Assembly (NCBI RefSeq): GCF_008801475.1
Contig: NZ_VZPP01000007.1
Span: 186,001 to 250,000, forward strand
Source: Pseudomonas moorei
Lineage (GTDB): Bacteria; Pseudomonadota; Gammaproteobacteria; Pseudomonadales; Pseudomonadaceae
Direction: 5' to 3'
Length of the DNA stretch: 64,000 nt
A program made the position numbers and the translations under genes. Each line of letters starts with the position of its first letter. The first letter of the stretch is position 1. The notes under the pieces were generated by a model. It was given only the letters and a program-made list of their open reading frames with translations. It did not search any database and was not told where the DNA came from. This document shows positions 1 to 8,880 of this stretch, piece by piece.

Positions 1-1
1 C

Positions 2-484
2 AAGGTGGGCGATTTCATCTGCGCGGGCGGGGTGACCGGCACGGTGACCGAAATCGGCCTGTTCGCCACGGCGATCAACACCCCGGACAACGTGCTGACC
101 CTGGTGGGCAACAACAAGATCTTCAGCGACAACATCCAGAATTTCACCCACAATCCGTTCCGCCGTGTTGAACTCAAGGCACAGCTGTCCGGAGCGGCCG
201 ACTGGAAGGCGGCAGCGGCCTTGCTCAAGGAGAAAATCGCGACCATCCCCAACGTGCTCGCCGAGCCGGCGGTGGATGTGGAGATTCTCGAGTTCAACCT
301 GGTGGGGCCGGTGCTGGCGGTGCGACCTTACTGCCATAACGAAAACTACTGGCAGGTGTATTTCGACACCAACCGCATCATCAAGGATGCCCTCGGCGAG
401 GCCGGCTTCCCGGCGCCGATGCCAGCACAAACGGTGATTTTCCAGCAGGGCGCTACCTTGCCCGGAGCACTGACCAAGGAATGA
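2..484 (+). CDS. MscS-family mechanosensitive channel, C-terminal part
   Basis: This is the C-terminal end of a small-conductance mechanosensitive channel, an inner-membrane pore that releases solutes under hypo-osmotic shock. The frame is open to the left edge, so the start and the transmembrane helices lie outside the window and about 160 residues are visible. They show the end of the beta domain after the pore helix (IGLFATAINTPDN, LVGNNKIFSDNI, NFTHNPFRRVE). The cytoplasmic alpha/beta domain follows, ending in ENYWQVYFDTNRIIKDAL and a short tail. The Asn-Phe-(Ser/Thr)-x-x-Pro-x-Arg-Arg segment is typical of the family. Family assignment is firm; which of the several Pseudomonas MscS paralogues it is cannot be told from the fragment. 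Confidence 0.9.
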   Translation, partial: KVGDFICAGGVTGTVTEIGLFATAINTPDNVLTLVGNNKIFSDNIQNFTHNPFRRVELKAQLSGAADWKAAAALLKEKIATIPNVLAEPAVDVEILEFNLVGPVLAVRPYCHNENYWQVYFDTNRIIKDALGEAGFPAPMPAQTVIFQQGATLPGALTKE

Positions 485-552
485 CGGCGTCAATTCGATT
501 GCGGTCATGGGTACCGGGTCGCAATCGACTTCATGCGGAGCAGGATCAATAA

Positions 553-3378
553 ATGCAGGATGTTCGCCCCAACCCAACGCAGCCCCTGGAATATTGTGTC
601 GAACGTCCGATATTCATGGATTTCTTGCAGCAGGCCAGACGCACGCCCGATGCAACGGCAGTCATCGCCCACGATGTAACGTGCACTTATCGTCAACTGG
701 AAGAGACCAGCCGGCGCATAGCCGGTTTGCTGATTGAACAGGGCGCCAGCGCATCGGACCGGGTGGTGATCGTGTCGAACCGCTGTGCCGGCCTGGTCTA
801 CGCCATGCTCGGCGCCTCACGCGCCGGGCTGACGTTCAGCGTCGCCGACATGGCCTATCCCGCGGCGCGCATCGAGCAGATCATTCGCATACTGCAACCT
901 TCATTTGTGTTGCTCTGCGGCGGGGCGACCTTCGACCCGGGGCATGGGCAATCCCAGCCAGGGGTTGCTCCTCCACGGGTGGTGAAGATTGCCGAATCGC
1001 CCAGCGAATCACTGCATGCCCATGCCGTTGATCCAGAGGATTTGCCGGTAGTCGACCCGGCACATCCGGCCTACATCACCTTCACATCGGGCAGTACCGG
1101 TGAACCGAAGGGGATTGTCACCCACCATGCGCCGCTGGTTCATTTCATCGAGTGGCATACCCGGCACCATTCGCTGTCGGAAAGCGATTGTTTTTCCCTG
1201 CTGTCCGGACTGGGGCATGACCCCGTCTACAGGGACGTCTTCACCCCGTTGTCGATCGGCGCGAAAGTGGTGATCCCCGAGCAATCGCTCGTGATCGACC
1301 CATCGGCTTTGGCCACATGGCTGCATAAGCATGCCGTTTCGGTGATTCACCTGACGCCGCCCCTGGGCAAGCTCATTGAAGCGGGGGCAAAGATCAATGG
1401 CTCCAGATTCAACGATCTGCGCTATCTGTTCTGGGGCGGCGATGCCCTGAGCGATACCTTGTACGAACAGATGCGCGGCATTGCACCCGATGCAAAGAGC
1501 GTGAACTTTTACGGCACGACGGAAACGCCGCAAGCCATGGCGTTTCACCCGCTCGATCCCGCCGCCGACAATGCGCGGATACCCCTGGGCAAAGGCATTG
1601 ACGGCGCACAACTGCTGCTGGTGAATGAGGCCGGTCAGTTGGCCGGCACCGGAGAGGTCGGGGAGATCCTGATTCGCAGTCCCTATTTGTCATTGGGTTA
1701 CTGGGGCGACGCGGCAAAGACCCGCGACAGTTTTGTGGCCAATCCCTTTACCCATGCCCCGGACGATATTTGCTACAAGACCGGCGACCTTGGCACCTAT
1801 CTGCCAGATGGCAGTGTCATGTTTCTGGGGCGCGGTGACAGTCAGGTCAAGATTCGCGGGCACCGAATCGAACTGACCGAAATCGAAGGCACCCTTTCGC
1901 GCCATCCCCGCGTCAAACAGTGCGTTGTGCTGGCGGCGAACGATCGTTCGAACGTGAGGCTGGTGGCCTATTGCGTTTCAACCGACCCTGTTTCCTCGGT
2001 TCAATTGCGTGAGCATGTCAGTAAGGAGCTGCCCGACTACATGGTGCCGGCGCAGTTCGTCTTCCTGGACGCCATTCCTCTGACACCGAACGGCAAGATT
2101 GATAAGCGGGCACTGGCTGCGGTGGGTGCCTCAACGGATGCGGCGTCCCCTGGCTCGAACCAGAACCTGTCGCCGCTCACGCTCAAGCTGGCGGATGCCT
2201 GGTCTGAAATCCTCGAAGTCCCGTCTATCGATGCCAACCTGTCGTTCGTGGAACTGGGCGGCGATTCGCTGTCGTTTGTCCAGGCTTCAATGGTCCTTGA
2301 GCAGTTGATCGGGCACCTGCCGGATCGATGGGAAATGCTGCCGGTCCGTGATCTGGGTGAGCTGGCCAACACGGCCAAACCGTCGAGGCTGGCCATTCGG
2401 GCGATGGAAGTTCCCGTGTTGCTGCGGGTCATGTCCATCGTGATGATTGTGGTCGGGCATTTTCATCTGTTTTCCGATTGGGCGTTTTTCGGCGAGACGG
2501 CCGTGTTGTTCGCCGTGTCCGGTCTCAGCCTGGCGAGGTTCCAGGTTCAAGCCATCAATGAACGCGGTAACGCCAGTACGCTCCTCAAGTCCATGGCCAG
2601 TATCGCGGTGCCCACGGTCCTGTATACGGTGTTGACCCAGGTGCTTTTCGACAGGGTTCACTGGCCGTCAGTCTTGATGATTTCCAACTGGTTTCCACCC
2701 AGAGAAATCGGCAACTTCACCTATTGGTACATTGAGGTGCTGTTGCAGATGATCGTGATCATCGGGATCGTGTTGTCGTTCGAGCGCGTCAGGAAAATCA
2801 TCCTTTCCAATCCGTTCCGTTATTTGCTCATGGCGTCTTGTCTGCTGGCGGTGGCTGACCTGTTGATCAGTGCCTATGTGTTTGACGCATCAGCGCTCAA
2901 TAACCGGGTGCCGCAGCATTACCTGGCGATCATGGTGCTGGGCATGGCCATTCACTATGCCGACTCCACCCGGCGCAAATGGCTGGCCAGTGCGGTGGCG
3001 GTGATTGTGCTCGGTGGGCGGGACGTACTGGAGTTCTACGGACATGGCTTGCCGGCGGTTGGCATGAGCGAATACATCGATGTGGCGGTGCCAGCGGTGC
3101 TTGCGGTGATCTGGATCCGTTCCGTGCCCGTACCCGGCCTGATCGCGCGGGGGCTTGCCGCCATCGCCGCGTCAACGCTGTACATTTATCTGACGCACTT
3201 TCAATTCCAGTCCTTGGCCCATCGCCTCAATGACAGCCCTGTACTGGCGGTGATTATCGCCATCCTTGGCGGGATCCTGGTCGGTTATGCCTGGAACAAG
3301 TTCGTTCGAATCGTTTTGATGCGCTTGAACGGTGCAGAGAAGAAGCGCCGTTCGCAAAAGATTGAACGGGTGGCCTGA
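553..3378 (+). CDS. NRPS-like adenylation-carrier protein fused to membrane acyltransferase (A-PCP-AT3)
   Basis: This 941-residue single-module protein has three parts. Residues about 20-530 form an adenylation domain: phosphate loop FTSGSTGEPKG at 177-187, NFYGTTETP at 318-326, YKTGDLG, GRGDSQVKIRGHRIE and the catalytic Lys515 in NGKIDK. The substrate-pocket region reads GHDPVYRDVFTPL, which resembles Lys2-type or carboxylic-acid-reductase adenylation domains more than the usual FD motif. Residues about 540-605 form a carrier domain with the phosphopantetheine Ser572 in LGGDSL. Residues about 615-930 are a polytopic membrane domain like acyltransferase family 3, with Arg626/His636 in the first helix and YIYLTHFQFQ in the last. 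There is no condensation, thioesterase or reductase domain. It should load an acid onto its own carrier and hand it to an acceptor at the membrane. The substrate is unknown. A GGAG lies 12 bases before the ATG. Confidence 0.85.
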   Translation: MQDVRPNPTQPLEYCVERPIFMDFLQQARRTPDATAVIAHDVTCTYRQLEETSRRIAGLLIEQGASASDRVVIVSNRCAGLVYAMLGASRAGLTFSVADMAYPAARIEQIIRILQPSFVLLCGGATFDPGHGQSQPGVAPPRVVKIAESPSESLHAHAVDPEDLPVVDPAHPAYITFTSGSTGEPKGIVTHHAPLVHFIEWHTRHHSLSESDCFSLLSGLGHDPVYRDVFTPLSIGAKVVIPEQSLVIDPSALATWLHKHAVSVIHLTPPLGKLIEAGAKINGSRFNDLRYLFWGGDALSDTLYEQMRGIAPDAKSVNFYGTTETPQAMAFHPLDPAADNARIPLGKGIDGAQLLLVNEAGQLAGTGEVGEILIRSPYLSLGYWGDAAKTRDSFVANPFTHAPDDICYKTGDLGTYLPDGSVMFLGRGDSQVKIRGHRIELTEIEGTLSRHPRVKQCVVLAANDRSNVRLVAYCVSTDPVSSVQLREHVSKELPDYMVPAQFVFLDAIPLTPNGKIDKRALAAVGASTDAASPGSNQNLSPLTLKLADAWSEILEVPSIDANLSFVELGGDSLSFVQASMVLEQLIGHLPDRWEMLPVRDLGELANTAKPSRLAIRAMEVPVLLRVMSIVMIVVGHFHLFSDWAFFGETAVLFAVSGLSLARFQVQAINERGNASTLLKSMASIAVPTVLYTVLTQVLFDRVHWPSVLMISNWFPPREIGNFTYWYIEVLLQMIVIIGIVLSFERVRKIILSNPFRYLLMASCLLAVADLLISAYVFDASALNNRVPQHYLAIMVLGMAIHYADSTRRKWLASAVAVIVLGGRDVLEFYGHGLPAVGMSEYIDVAVPAVLAVIWIRSVPVPGLIARGLAAIAASTLYIYLTHFQFQSLAHRLNDSPVLAVIIAILGGILVGYAWNKFVRIVLMRLNGAEKKRRSQKIERVA

Positions 3379-3569
3379 CGTCGGTGTTTTCGTCAGGTCG
3401 CCACTTCACGGCTATCCTGTTTTTCATGCGTTTGATGCTGTTGCGCGTCGTTAACCGGAATCAACGGTTGTCTGGATGATGGGTCCCTTCCGGCAAGGAC
3501 AGGGTCTTGCAGCGTCCCACGGGCTTTCCTGGATGAAAGGCGGTGGTTGCACGGATAGAAGTGGCAGCG

Positions 3570-6158
3570 ATGAACACAAGGGTCGAGCTGGCAACTGACG
3601 ACGCGGCGCAAGGCTTGTTCGTGCAAACGCTGGAGCAGGCTATCGACGCCGTGGTGGTCGTGAATGAGCTCGACCTCGTGGTGTTTTTCAACGCCGCTGC
3701 CGAGCGCTTTTGGGGCTGCTCGCGCATGGACGTGCTGGGCAGTGCAGTCAGTGCCCTGATCCCGCGGGGGATGAGCCTGACCCCGGACGATTCTTCCCGC
3801 GCGCACAGCGCTCTGGATGTGCGGATCCTGCGCCGCGATGGTCAGGAGCGCTGGGGTGTGATGTCCATCTCGAAAATCGCCCTGCATGACCAGACCCTGC
3901 ATGCGGCGTTCCTCAAGGATGTCACGCACCTGCGCGAGCAAGACCTCGAACACCGGCTGCTGTCGATGTCGATCAATGCCGCGCATTCGGCGACCTGCAT
4001 CGTCGACGCCCATCGCCAGCTTATCTACGTCAATGACGGGCTGATCCGCTTGCTGGGCTATTCCCGTGAAGAGGTGATCGGGCAATCACCGATGCTGTTC
4101 TTCGTGCCCGACGCGCGGGCCGAAACCCACGCGGAGCCCGAGCTGGAAGCCGTTCTCTGCGGCCAGCCTCATGAGTTCAGCGCGCTTGTCAGCAAACGCA
4201 GCGGCCAGCGCCTGTGGGTGCATGTGTCCTCGACGCCTGTGTTCGACGCTCGGGACCAGGTCGAGCACGTGGTGATCGTGCTGACGGATATTACCCAGTC
4301 AAAGCTGCATGAGGTGCTGCAAAACAAAGTCATCGGCGCATTGCTCAAGGAAGAGTCGCTGGAGAGCGTGCTGACACTGTTGTGCCATGAAATCGAACGC
4401 ATCGCCCCCGAAGTCATCGTTTCGATCCTCAGTGTCGACCCCCAAGGGATTCTGCATCCCCTGGCCAGCCCCGGTTTGCCGACCGAATACTCCAGGGCCA
4501 TCGAAGGCCTGGCCATCGGCCCCGTGGCAGGGTCCTGCGGTACCGCCGCCTACCGGGGCGAGCCGGTGCTGGTGACCGACATCAATAACGACCCGCTGTG
4601 GGCGGACTACAAGCACCTGGCTCAACAGTCTGGCTTGCAGGCTTGCTGGTCGATGCCGGTGCGCAACGGTGCCGGGCGCATCGCCGCGACCTTTGCTCTG
4701 TATTTCCGCGAAAGCCGCGGGCCTGACCCCTTGCACGGCCATCTGGTCAAAGCGGGCACCCATCTGTGCATGTTGGCGCTCGAACGCGAGCAAGCCCGCC
4801 AGTCCATTCGAAAAATGGCCTTTTACGACGGCCTGACCGGCCTGCCCAATCGCAGTTTCCTGCTCGCCCAGGCGCAGCGCACCCTGGTCGCAATGGCGCG
4901 TGAGCAGGCGGAGCTGGCCGTGCTGTTTGTCGATCTGGATCGTTTCAAGCAAATCAACGATGCGTTGGGCCATGCCTCGGGTGACGAGTTGTTGCGCGTC
5001 ATGGCGCACCGGCTGCGCAGCGTGTTGCGAGAGTCCGACCTGGTCGGGCGTCTGTCCGGAGACGAGTTCGTCCTGGTGCTGCCACGCATGAACGCCACAC
5101 AGGTCGCGACTTTTCTCGAGCGGCTGATGCTGCTCCTGAGTCGCCCGACCACGATTGCCGGCATATCTGTGGTCGTTTCGGCCAGCATTGGCATCAGCCT
5201 GTTTCCCGGTGACGGGCGGGACATGGAGAACCTGTTGCACCGTGCCGACATTGCGATGTATCAGGCCAAACGCATCGAACGCGGCAGCTTCAGCTTCTTT
5301 GTCGAAGAGATGACCCGGAACGCTCAAGACCGATTGGTCATGGAGACAGCGTTGCGCAACGCCATGGCCAACGACAGCCTTGAGCTGTTCTACCAGCCAC
5401 AGATCGATCTCAACAACGGCAGGCTGGTGGGTGTAGAGGCGTTGGCGCGCTGGGCGCATCCGATACTGGGCGACATCTCGCCAAGGCAATTCATACCGCT
5501 GGCCGAGGAGTGCGGGCTGATCAATGAACTGAGTCAATGGGTGCTGCAAGCGGCGTGTGAGCAACTGGCCGCGTGGCGGCGACAAGGATTGGCGATTGCG
5601 TCGCTCTCGATCAACCTGTCGCCGATCAACTTTCACAACCTCGACCTGGCCGAGCTGATTGCCGGCCAATTGCAGCGATACGGCTTGCAACCCGCTGACT
5701 TGTGCGTGGAAGTGACCGAGAGCGTGGTGCTTTGCAACAGTCCAGGCACCCATAAAACCATCCGCGATCTGCATGCGCTGGGGGTGCGGCTGGCCATCGA
5801 TGATTTCGGCACGGGCTATTCCAGTCTGGGCTATCTGCGGCACCTGCCGATCAGCGAGCTGAAGCTGGACAAGAGTTTTGTCGACGACCTGGAACACGAC
5901 AGGTCTTGCCGGGCCCTGAGCGAGTCGGTCATCGGCATCGGCAGGAGTCTGTCGTTGACCGTGGTGGCGGAAGGGATTGAGTCCGCCGTCCAGCGCGACA
6001 TCCTCAAGGCCCAGGGCTATGAGATCGGCCAGGGCAATTTCTTCTCGGTCCCGCTGCCTGCCCAGGCCTTCGCGCCACTCATTGATCTGGCAAACGCGGG
6101 CGGGGCCGTGTGCAACGGGGCAGGGCCGCTCTGCCTGGGGCTGGGGATTTCGAGCTGA
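3570..6158 (+). CDS. PAS-PAS-GAF-GGDEF-EAL cyclic-di-GMP phosphodiesterase, DosP-like
   Basis: This 862-residue signalling protein matches E. coli DosP in domain order: PAS (about 10-115), PAS (125-250), GAF (265-410), GGDEF (418-575) and EAL (585-845). The first PAS aligns with the DosP haem PAS (VFFNAAAERFWG). The stretch that carries the haem ligands His and Met in DosP is shorter here, and I see no equivalent His. The GGDEF motif reads SGDEF (496-500) with an intact I-site RESD (487-490). The EAL motif is intact (E623-A-L) and so is DDFGTGYSS, so phosphodiesterase activity is expected. No transmembrane segment is present, so it is cytoplasmic. The ATG at 3570 was preferred to the GTG nine codons upstream; neither has a strong ribosome site. 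The DosP name rests on architecture, not on proven oxygen sensing. Confidence 0.85.
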   Translation: MNTRVELATDDAAQGLFVQTLEQAIDAVVVVNELDLVVFFNAAAERFWGCSRMDVLGSAVSALIPRGMSLTPDDSSRAHSALDVRILRRDGQERWGVMSISKIALHDQTLHAAFLKDVTHLREQDLEHRLLSMSINAAHSATCIVDAHRQLIYVNDGLIRLLGYSREEVIGQSPMLFFVPDARAETHAEPELEAVLCGQPHEFSALVSKRSGQRLWVHVSSTPVFDARDQVEHVVIVLTDITQSKLHEVLQNKVIGALLKEESLESVLTLLCHEIERIAPEVIVSILSVDPQGILHPLASPGLPTEYSRAIEGLAIGPVAGSCGTAAYRGEPVLVTDINNDPLWADYKHLAQQSGLQACWSMPVRNGAGRIAATFALYFRESRGPDPLHGHLVKAGTHLCMLALEREQARQSIRKMAFYDGLTGLPNRSFLLAQAQRTLVAMAREQAELAVLFVDLDRFKQINDALGHASGDELLRVMAHRLRSVLRESDLVGRLSGDEFVLVLPRMNATQVATFLERLMLLLSRPTTIAGISVVVSASIGISLFPGDGRDMENLLHRADIAMYQAKRIERGSFSFFVEEMTRNAQDRLVMETALRNAMANDSLELFYQPQIDLNNGRLVGVEALARWAHPILGDISPRQFIPLAEECGLINELSQWVLQAACEQLAAWRRQGLAIASLSINLSPINFHNLDLAELIAGQLQRYGLQPADLCVEVTESVVLCNSPGTHKTIRDLHALGVRLAIDDFGTGYSSLGYLRHLPISELKLDKSFVDDLEHDRSCRALSESVIGIGRSLSLTVVAEGIESAVQRDILKAQGYEIGQGNFFSVPLPAQAFAPLIDLANAGGAVCNGAGPLCLGLGISS

Positions 6159-6240
6159 TTCAGGGACGGCCTGACGATGGCACTGTAAACTGGCCGCCCG
6201 GTTTCGACCGACCCTTTACCCATTCAAGCAAGAGTTGCCC

Positions 6241-6621
6241 ATGGCCAATCAAGACATCACCTTTGTTCCGGACCCCGATGCCGATTCCATCTCCTCCGAC
6301 GTCGCCGGTTTTGGCGGCCTGTTGGTCTCCACCCAGATCCCGACCCGCGCCGACGGCAGCCTGGAGCTGGGCGACATCACCCTGCAGAGCGAATGCACCC
6401 TGCAGGCGCTGAAGGTGGCGCTGGAGCGCGCCGGCAGTTCCATGGACCGGGTTCTGCACCTGACCATCTACCTCACCGACATGGCCGACCGCGCCGCCTT
6501 CAACGAGGTTTACCAACGCTTTTTCGCCAAGCCCTGGCCGGTACGCGCCGCCGTTGGCGTAGCCGCGCTGGCGGTCGAAGGCATGCGCGTGGAAGTCACC
6601 GCGATGGCTGCCAAGGGCTGA
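6241..6621 (+). CDS. RidA/YjgF family enamine/imine deaminase
   Basis: This 126-residue cytoplasmic protein belongs to the Rid family, which hydrolyses reactive enamines and imines such as those released by PLP enzymes. It has the usual length and fold signature: GFGGLLVSTQIP, the LKVALERAGSSMDRVL helix, HLTIYLTDMADRAAFNEVY, and PWPVRAAVGVAAL. The Arg in PVRAAV sits where the catalytic Arg105 of RidA lies. The ATG follows AAGAG at 6230-6234 with good spacing, so it is preferred over the TTG two codons earlier. It stands alone between the DosP-like gene and a REP pair, with no obvious operon partner. Confidence 0.88.
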   Translation: MANQDITFVPDPDADSISSDVAGFGGLLVSTQIPTRADGSLELGDITLQSECTLQALKVALERAGSSMDRVLHLTIYLTDMADRAAFNEVYQRFFAKPWPVRAAVGVAALAVEGMRVEVTAMAAKG

Positions 6622-6632
6622 AAACACCCCAT

Positions 6633-6720
6633 GTGGGAGCGAGCCTGCTCGCGATAGCGGTATGACCGTCAACGCTGCTGCCGACTGGCACGCAGCCATC
6701 GCGAGCAGGCTCGCTCCCAC
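6633..6720. repeat. REP pair (inverted, GTGGGAGCGAGC type)
   Basis: Two REP units face each other. The left one begins GTGGGAGCGAGCCTGC and the right one is its reverse complement, ending at 6720, with about 40 unrelated bases between them. It lies between convergently unrelated genes and may act as a transcription or mRNA-stability boundary after the RidA gene. The same pair type recurs at 28741 and 42734. Confidence 0.85.
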
Positions 6721-6835
6721 AAAAAGCTCAGGCCAATTCGTTCAGGCAGGCGCCATCGGGCAGCCTGTGGGTGCCGGTCAAGGGTTTCGCCGCTACAATG
6801 CGTGCCTTGATCGTGACAGGCCAGACTAAAAACAC

Positions 6836-8833
6836 ATGTCCCTACCCAAGCATCACCTCGAATTGCTCAGCCCCGCCCGCGACGTAGCCATCGCCCGCGA
6901 GGCCATTTTGCATGGCGCCGACGCCGTGTACCTGGGCGGCCCAAGCTTCGGCGCCCGCCACAATGCCTGCAACGAAGTGAGCGATATCGCCCAACTGGTG
7001 GAGTTTGCCCATCGCTACCACGCCCGGGTGTTCACCACCATCAACACCATCCTGCACGACAACGAGCTGGAGCCGGCGCGCAAGCTGATCCACGAACTCT
7101 ATGATGCCGGGGTCGACGCACTGATCGTCCAGGACCTGGGCGTGATGGAACTGGATATCCCGCCGATCGAACTGCACGCCAGTACCCAGACCGACATCCG
7201 TACCCTGGCGCGGGCCAAATTCCTCGATCAGGCCGGTTTCTCGCAACTGGTGCTGGCCCGTGAGCTGAACCTGCAGGAAATCCGCGCCATCGCCGACGAG
7301 ACCGACGCGGCGATCGAGTTCTTCATCCACGGCGCGCTGTGCGTGGCATTTTCCGGCCAGTGCAACATTTCCCACGCGCAGACCGGCCGCAGCGCCAACC
7401 GGGGCGACTGCTCCCAGGCCTGCCGTCTGCCGTACACCCTGAAAGACGAAAAGGGCGGGGTCATCGCCTACGAGAAGCACCTGCTGTCGATGAAGGACAA
7501 CAACCAGAGCGCCAACATCCGCGCCCTGGTCGAAGCCGGCGTGCGCTCGTTCAAGATCGAAGGGCGCTACAAGGACATGGGCTATGTGAAGAACATCACC
7601 GCCTATTACCGCCAGCGCCTGGATGCTGTGCTCGAAGACCGCCCGGACCTGGCCCGTGCCTCCAGCGGCCGTACCGCGCATTTCTTCCTGCCCGATCCGG
7701 ACAAGACCTTCCACCGCGGCAGCACCGACTACTTCGTCAGCGAACGCAAGATCGACATCGGCGCCTTCGACTCGCCGACCTTCACCGGCCTGCCGGTAGG
7801 CGTCGTGGAAAAAGTCGGCAAGCGTGATCTGCTGGTGGTCACCCACGAGCCGCTGTCCAACGGCGACGGCCTCAATGTGCTGGTCAAGCGTGAAGTGGTG
7901 GGCTGGCGCACCAACATCGCCGAGCCCAAGGGCGAGTTCGAAGAGGACGGCGAGAAGCGTTATCGCTACCGCGTCGAGCCCAACGAGATGCCAAAAGGCT
8001 TGCACCAGTTGCGCCCCAATCACCCGCTCAGCCGCAACCTGGATCACAACTGGGCCCAGGCGCTGCAAAAGACGTCCGCCGAGCGCCGGATCGGCCTTTC
8101 GTGGGTCGCGCGCCTGCGTGAAGAGCGCCTGGAACTGACCGCCACCAGTGAAGAGGGCATCAGCGCCAGCGTTGCCCTCGACGGTCCGTTCGGTGTGGCC
8201 AACAAGCCGGAACAGGCCCTGGAACAACTCCACGATCTGCTGGGCCAGTTGGGCACCACCGAGTACCACGCCACGAACATCAAGCTCGACGCTCCCCAGG
8301 CCTGGTTCATTCCCAACTCGCAGCTCAAGGCTTTGCGCCGCGAAGTGATTGAAGCACTGACCGTGGCGCGCATCGCCGCACATCCACGGGGCGGTCGCAA
8401 AGCCGAGACCAACCCGCCGCCGGTGTACCCGGAATCGCACCTGTCGTTCCTGGCCAACGTCTACAACCAGAAGGCCCGTGATTTCTATCACCGTCACGGC
8501 GTCAAGCTGATCGACGCGGCCTACGAGGCTCACGAAGAGGCCGGAGAGGTGCCGGTGATGATCACCAAGCACTGCCTGCGGTTCTCCTTCAACCTGTGCC
8601 CGAAACAGGCCAAGGGCGTGACCGGCGTGCGCACCAAGGTGGCGCCGATGCAGCTGGTGCACGGCGATGAAGTGCTGACGCTGAAGTTCGACTGCAAACC
8701 GTGCGAAATGCACGTGATCGGCAAGATGAAGGGCCACATCCTGGACCTGCCGCAACCGGGCAGCGCTCAGTCGGTGGTCGGCCACATCAGCCCTGAAGAC
8801 CTGCTCAAGACCATCCCTCGCGCACCTCACTGA
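6836..8833 (+). CDS. rlhA: 23S rRNA 5-hydroxycytidine C2501 synthase (U32 family)
   Basis: This 665-residue member of the U32 'peptidase' family corresponds to E. coli RlhA (YdcP), which hydroxylates C2501 of 23S rRNA. The protein matches the E. coli enzyme along its whole length: LELLSPARDVAIAREAILHG at the start, the conserved block FFIHGALCVAFSGQCNIS, the Cys-rich GDCSQACRLPYTLKD, FKIEGRYKDMGYVKN, and the C-terminal KHCLRFSFNLCPKQ and FDCKPCEMHVIGK blocks that carry further Cys residues. The length of 665 separates it from the shorter paralogue TrhP (YegQ), about 450 residues. It is monocistronic, with a REP pair upstream and a convergent gene downstream. The ribosome site is weak. Confidence 0.93.
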   Translation: MSLPKHHLELLSPARDVAIAREAILHGADAVYLGGPSFGARHNACNEVSDIAQLVEFAHRYHARVFTTINTILHDNELEPARKLIHELYDAGVDALIVQDLGVMELDIPPIELHASTQTDIRTLARAKFLDQAGFSQLVLARELNLQEIRAIADETDAAIEFFIHGALCVAFSGQCNISHAQTGRSANRGDCSQACRLPYTLKDEKGGVIAYEKHLLSMKDNNQSANIRALVEAGVRSFKIEGRYKDMGYVKNITAYYRQRLDAVLEDRPDLARASSGRTAHFFLPDPDKTFHRGSTDYFVSERKIDIGAFDSPTFTGLPVGVVEKVGKRDLLVVTHEPLSNGDGLNVLVKREVVGWRTNIAEPKGEFEEDGEKRYRYRVEPNEMPKGLHQLRPNHPLSRNLDHNWAQALQKTSAERRIGLSWVARLREERLELTATSEEGISASVALDGPFGVANKPEQALEQLHDLLGQLGTTEYHATNIKLDAPQAWFIPNSQLKALRREVIEALTVARIAAHPRGGRKAETNPPPVYPESHLSFLANVYNQKARDFYHRHGVKLIDAAYEAHEEAGEVPVMITKHCLRFSFNLCPKQAKGVTGVRTKVAPMQLVHGDEVLTLKFDCKPCEMHVIGKMKGHILDLPQPGSAQSVVGHISPEDLLKTIPRAPH

Positions 8834-8846
8834 GTGACGGGCGAGC

Positions 8847-8864
8847 GCGACGCCACGGCGTCGC
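8847..8864. terminator. Hairpin between convergent genes
   Basis: GCGACGCC and GGCGTCGC form a perfect 8-bp stem with a 2-base spacer between the ends of rlhA and the convergent ClpP-like gene. The T-tract is weak (GTTTGC), so this is a plausible but not strong bidirectional terminator. Confidence 0.5.
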
Positions 8865-8880
8865 GTTTGCCTGCCCGGCC

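Noticed and set aside
4299-5897. 532-codon minus-strand frame opposite the DosP-like gene
   Set aside because: It is a shadow of the PAS/GGDEF/EAL gene; its composition (rich in Gln, His and Arg) is typical of antisense frames.
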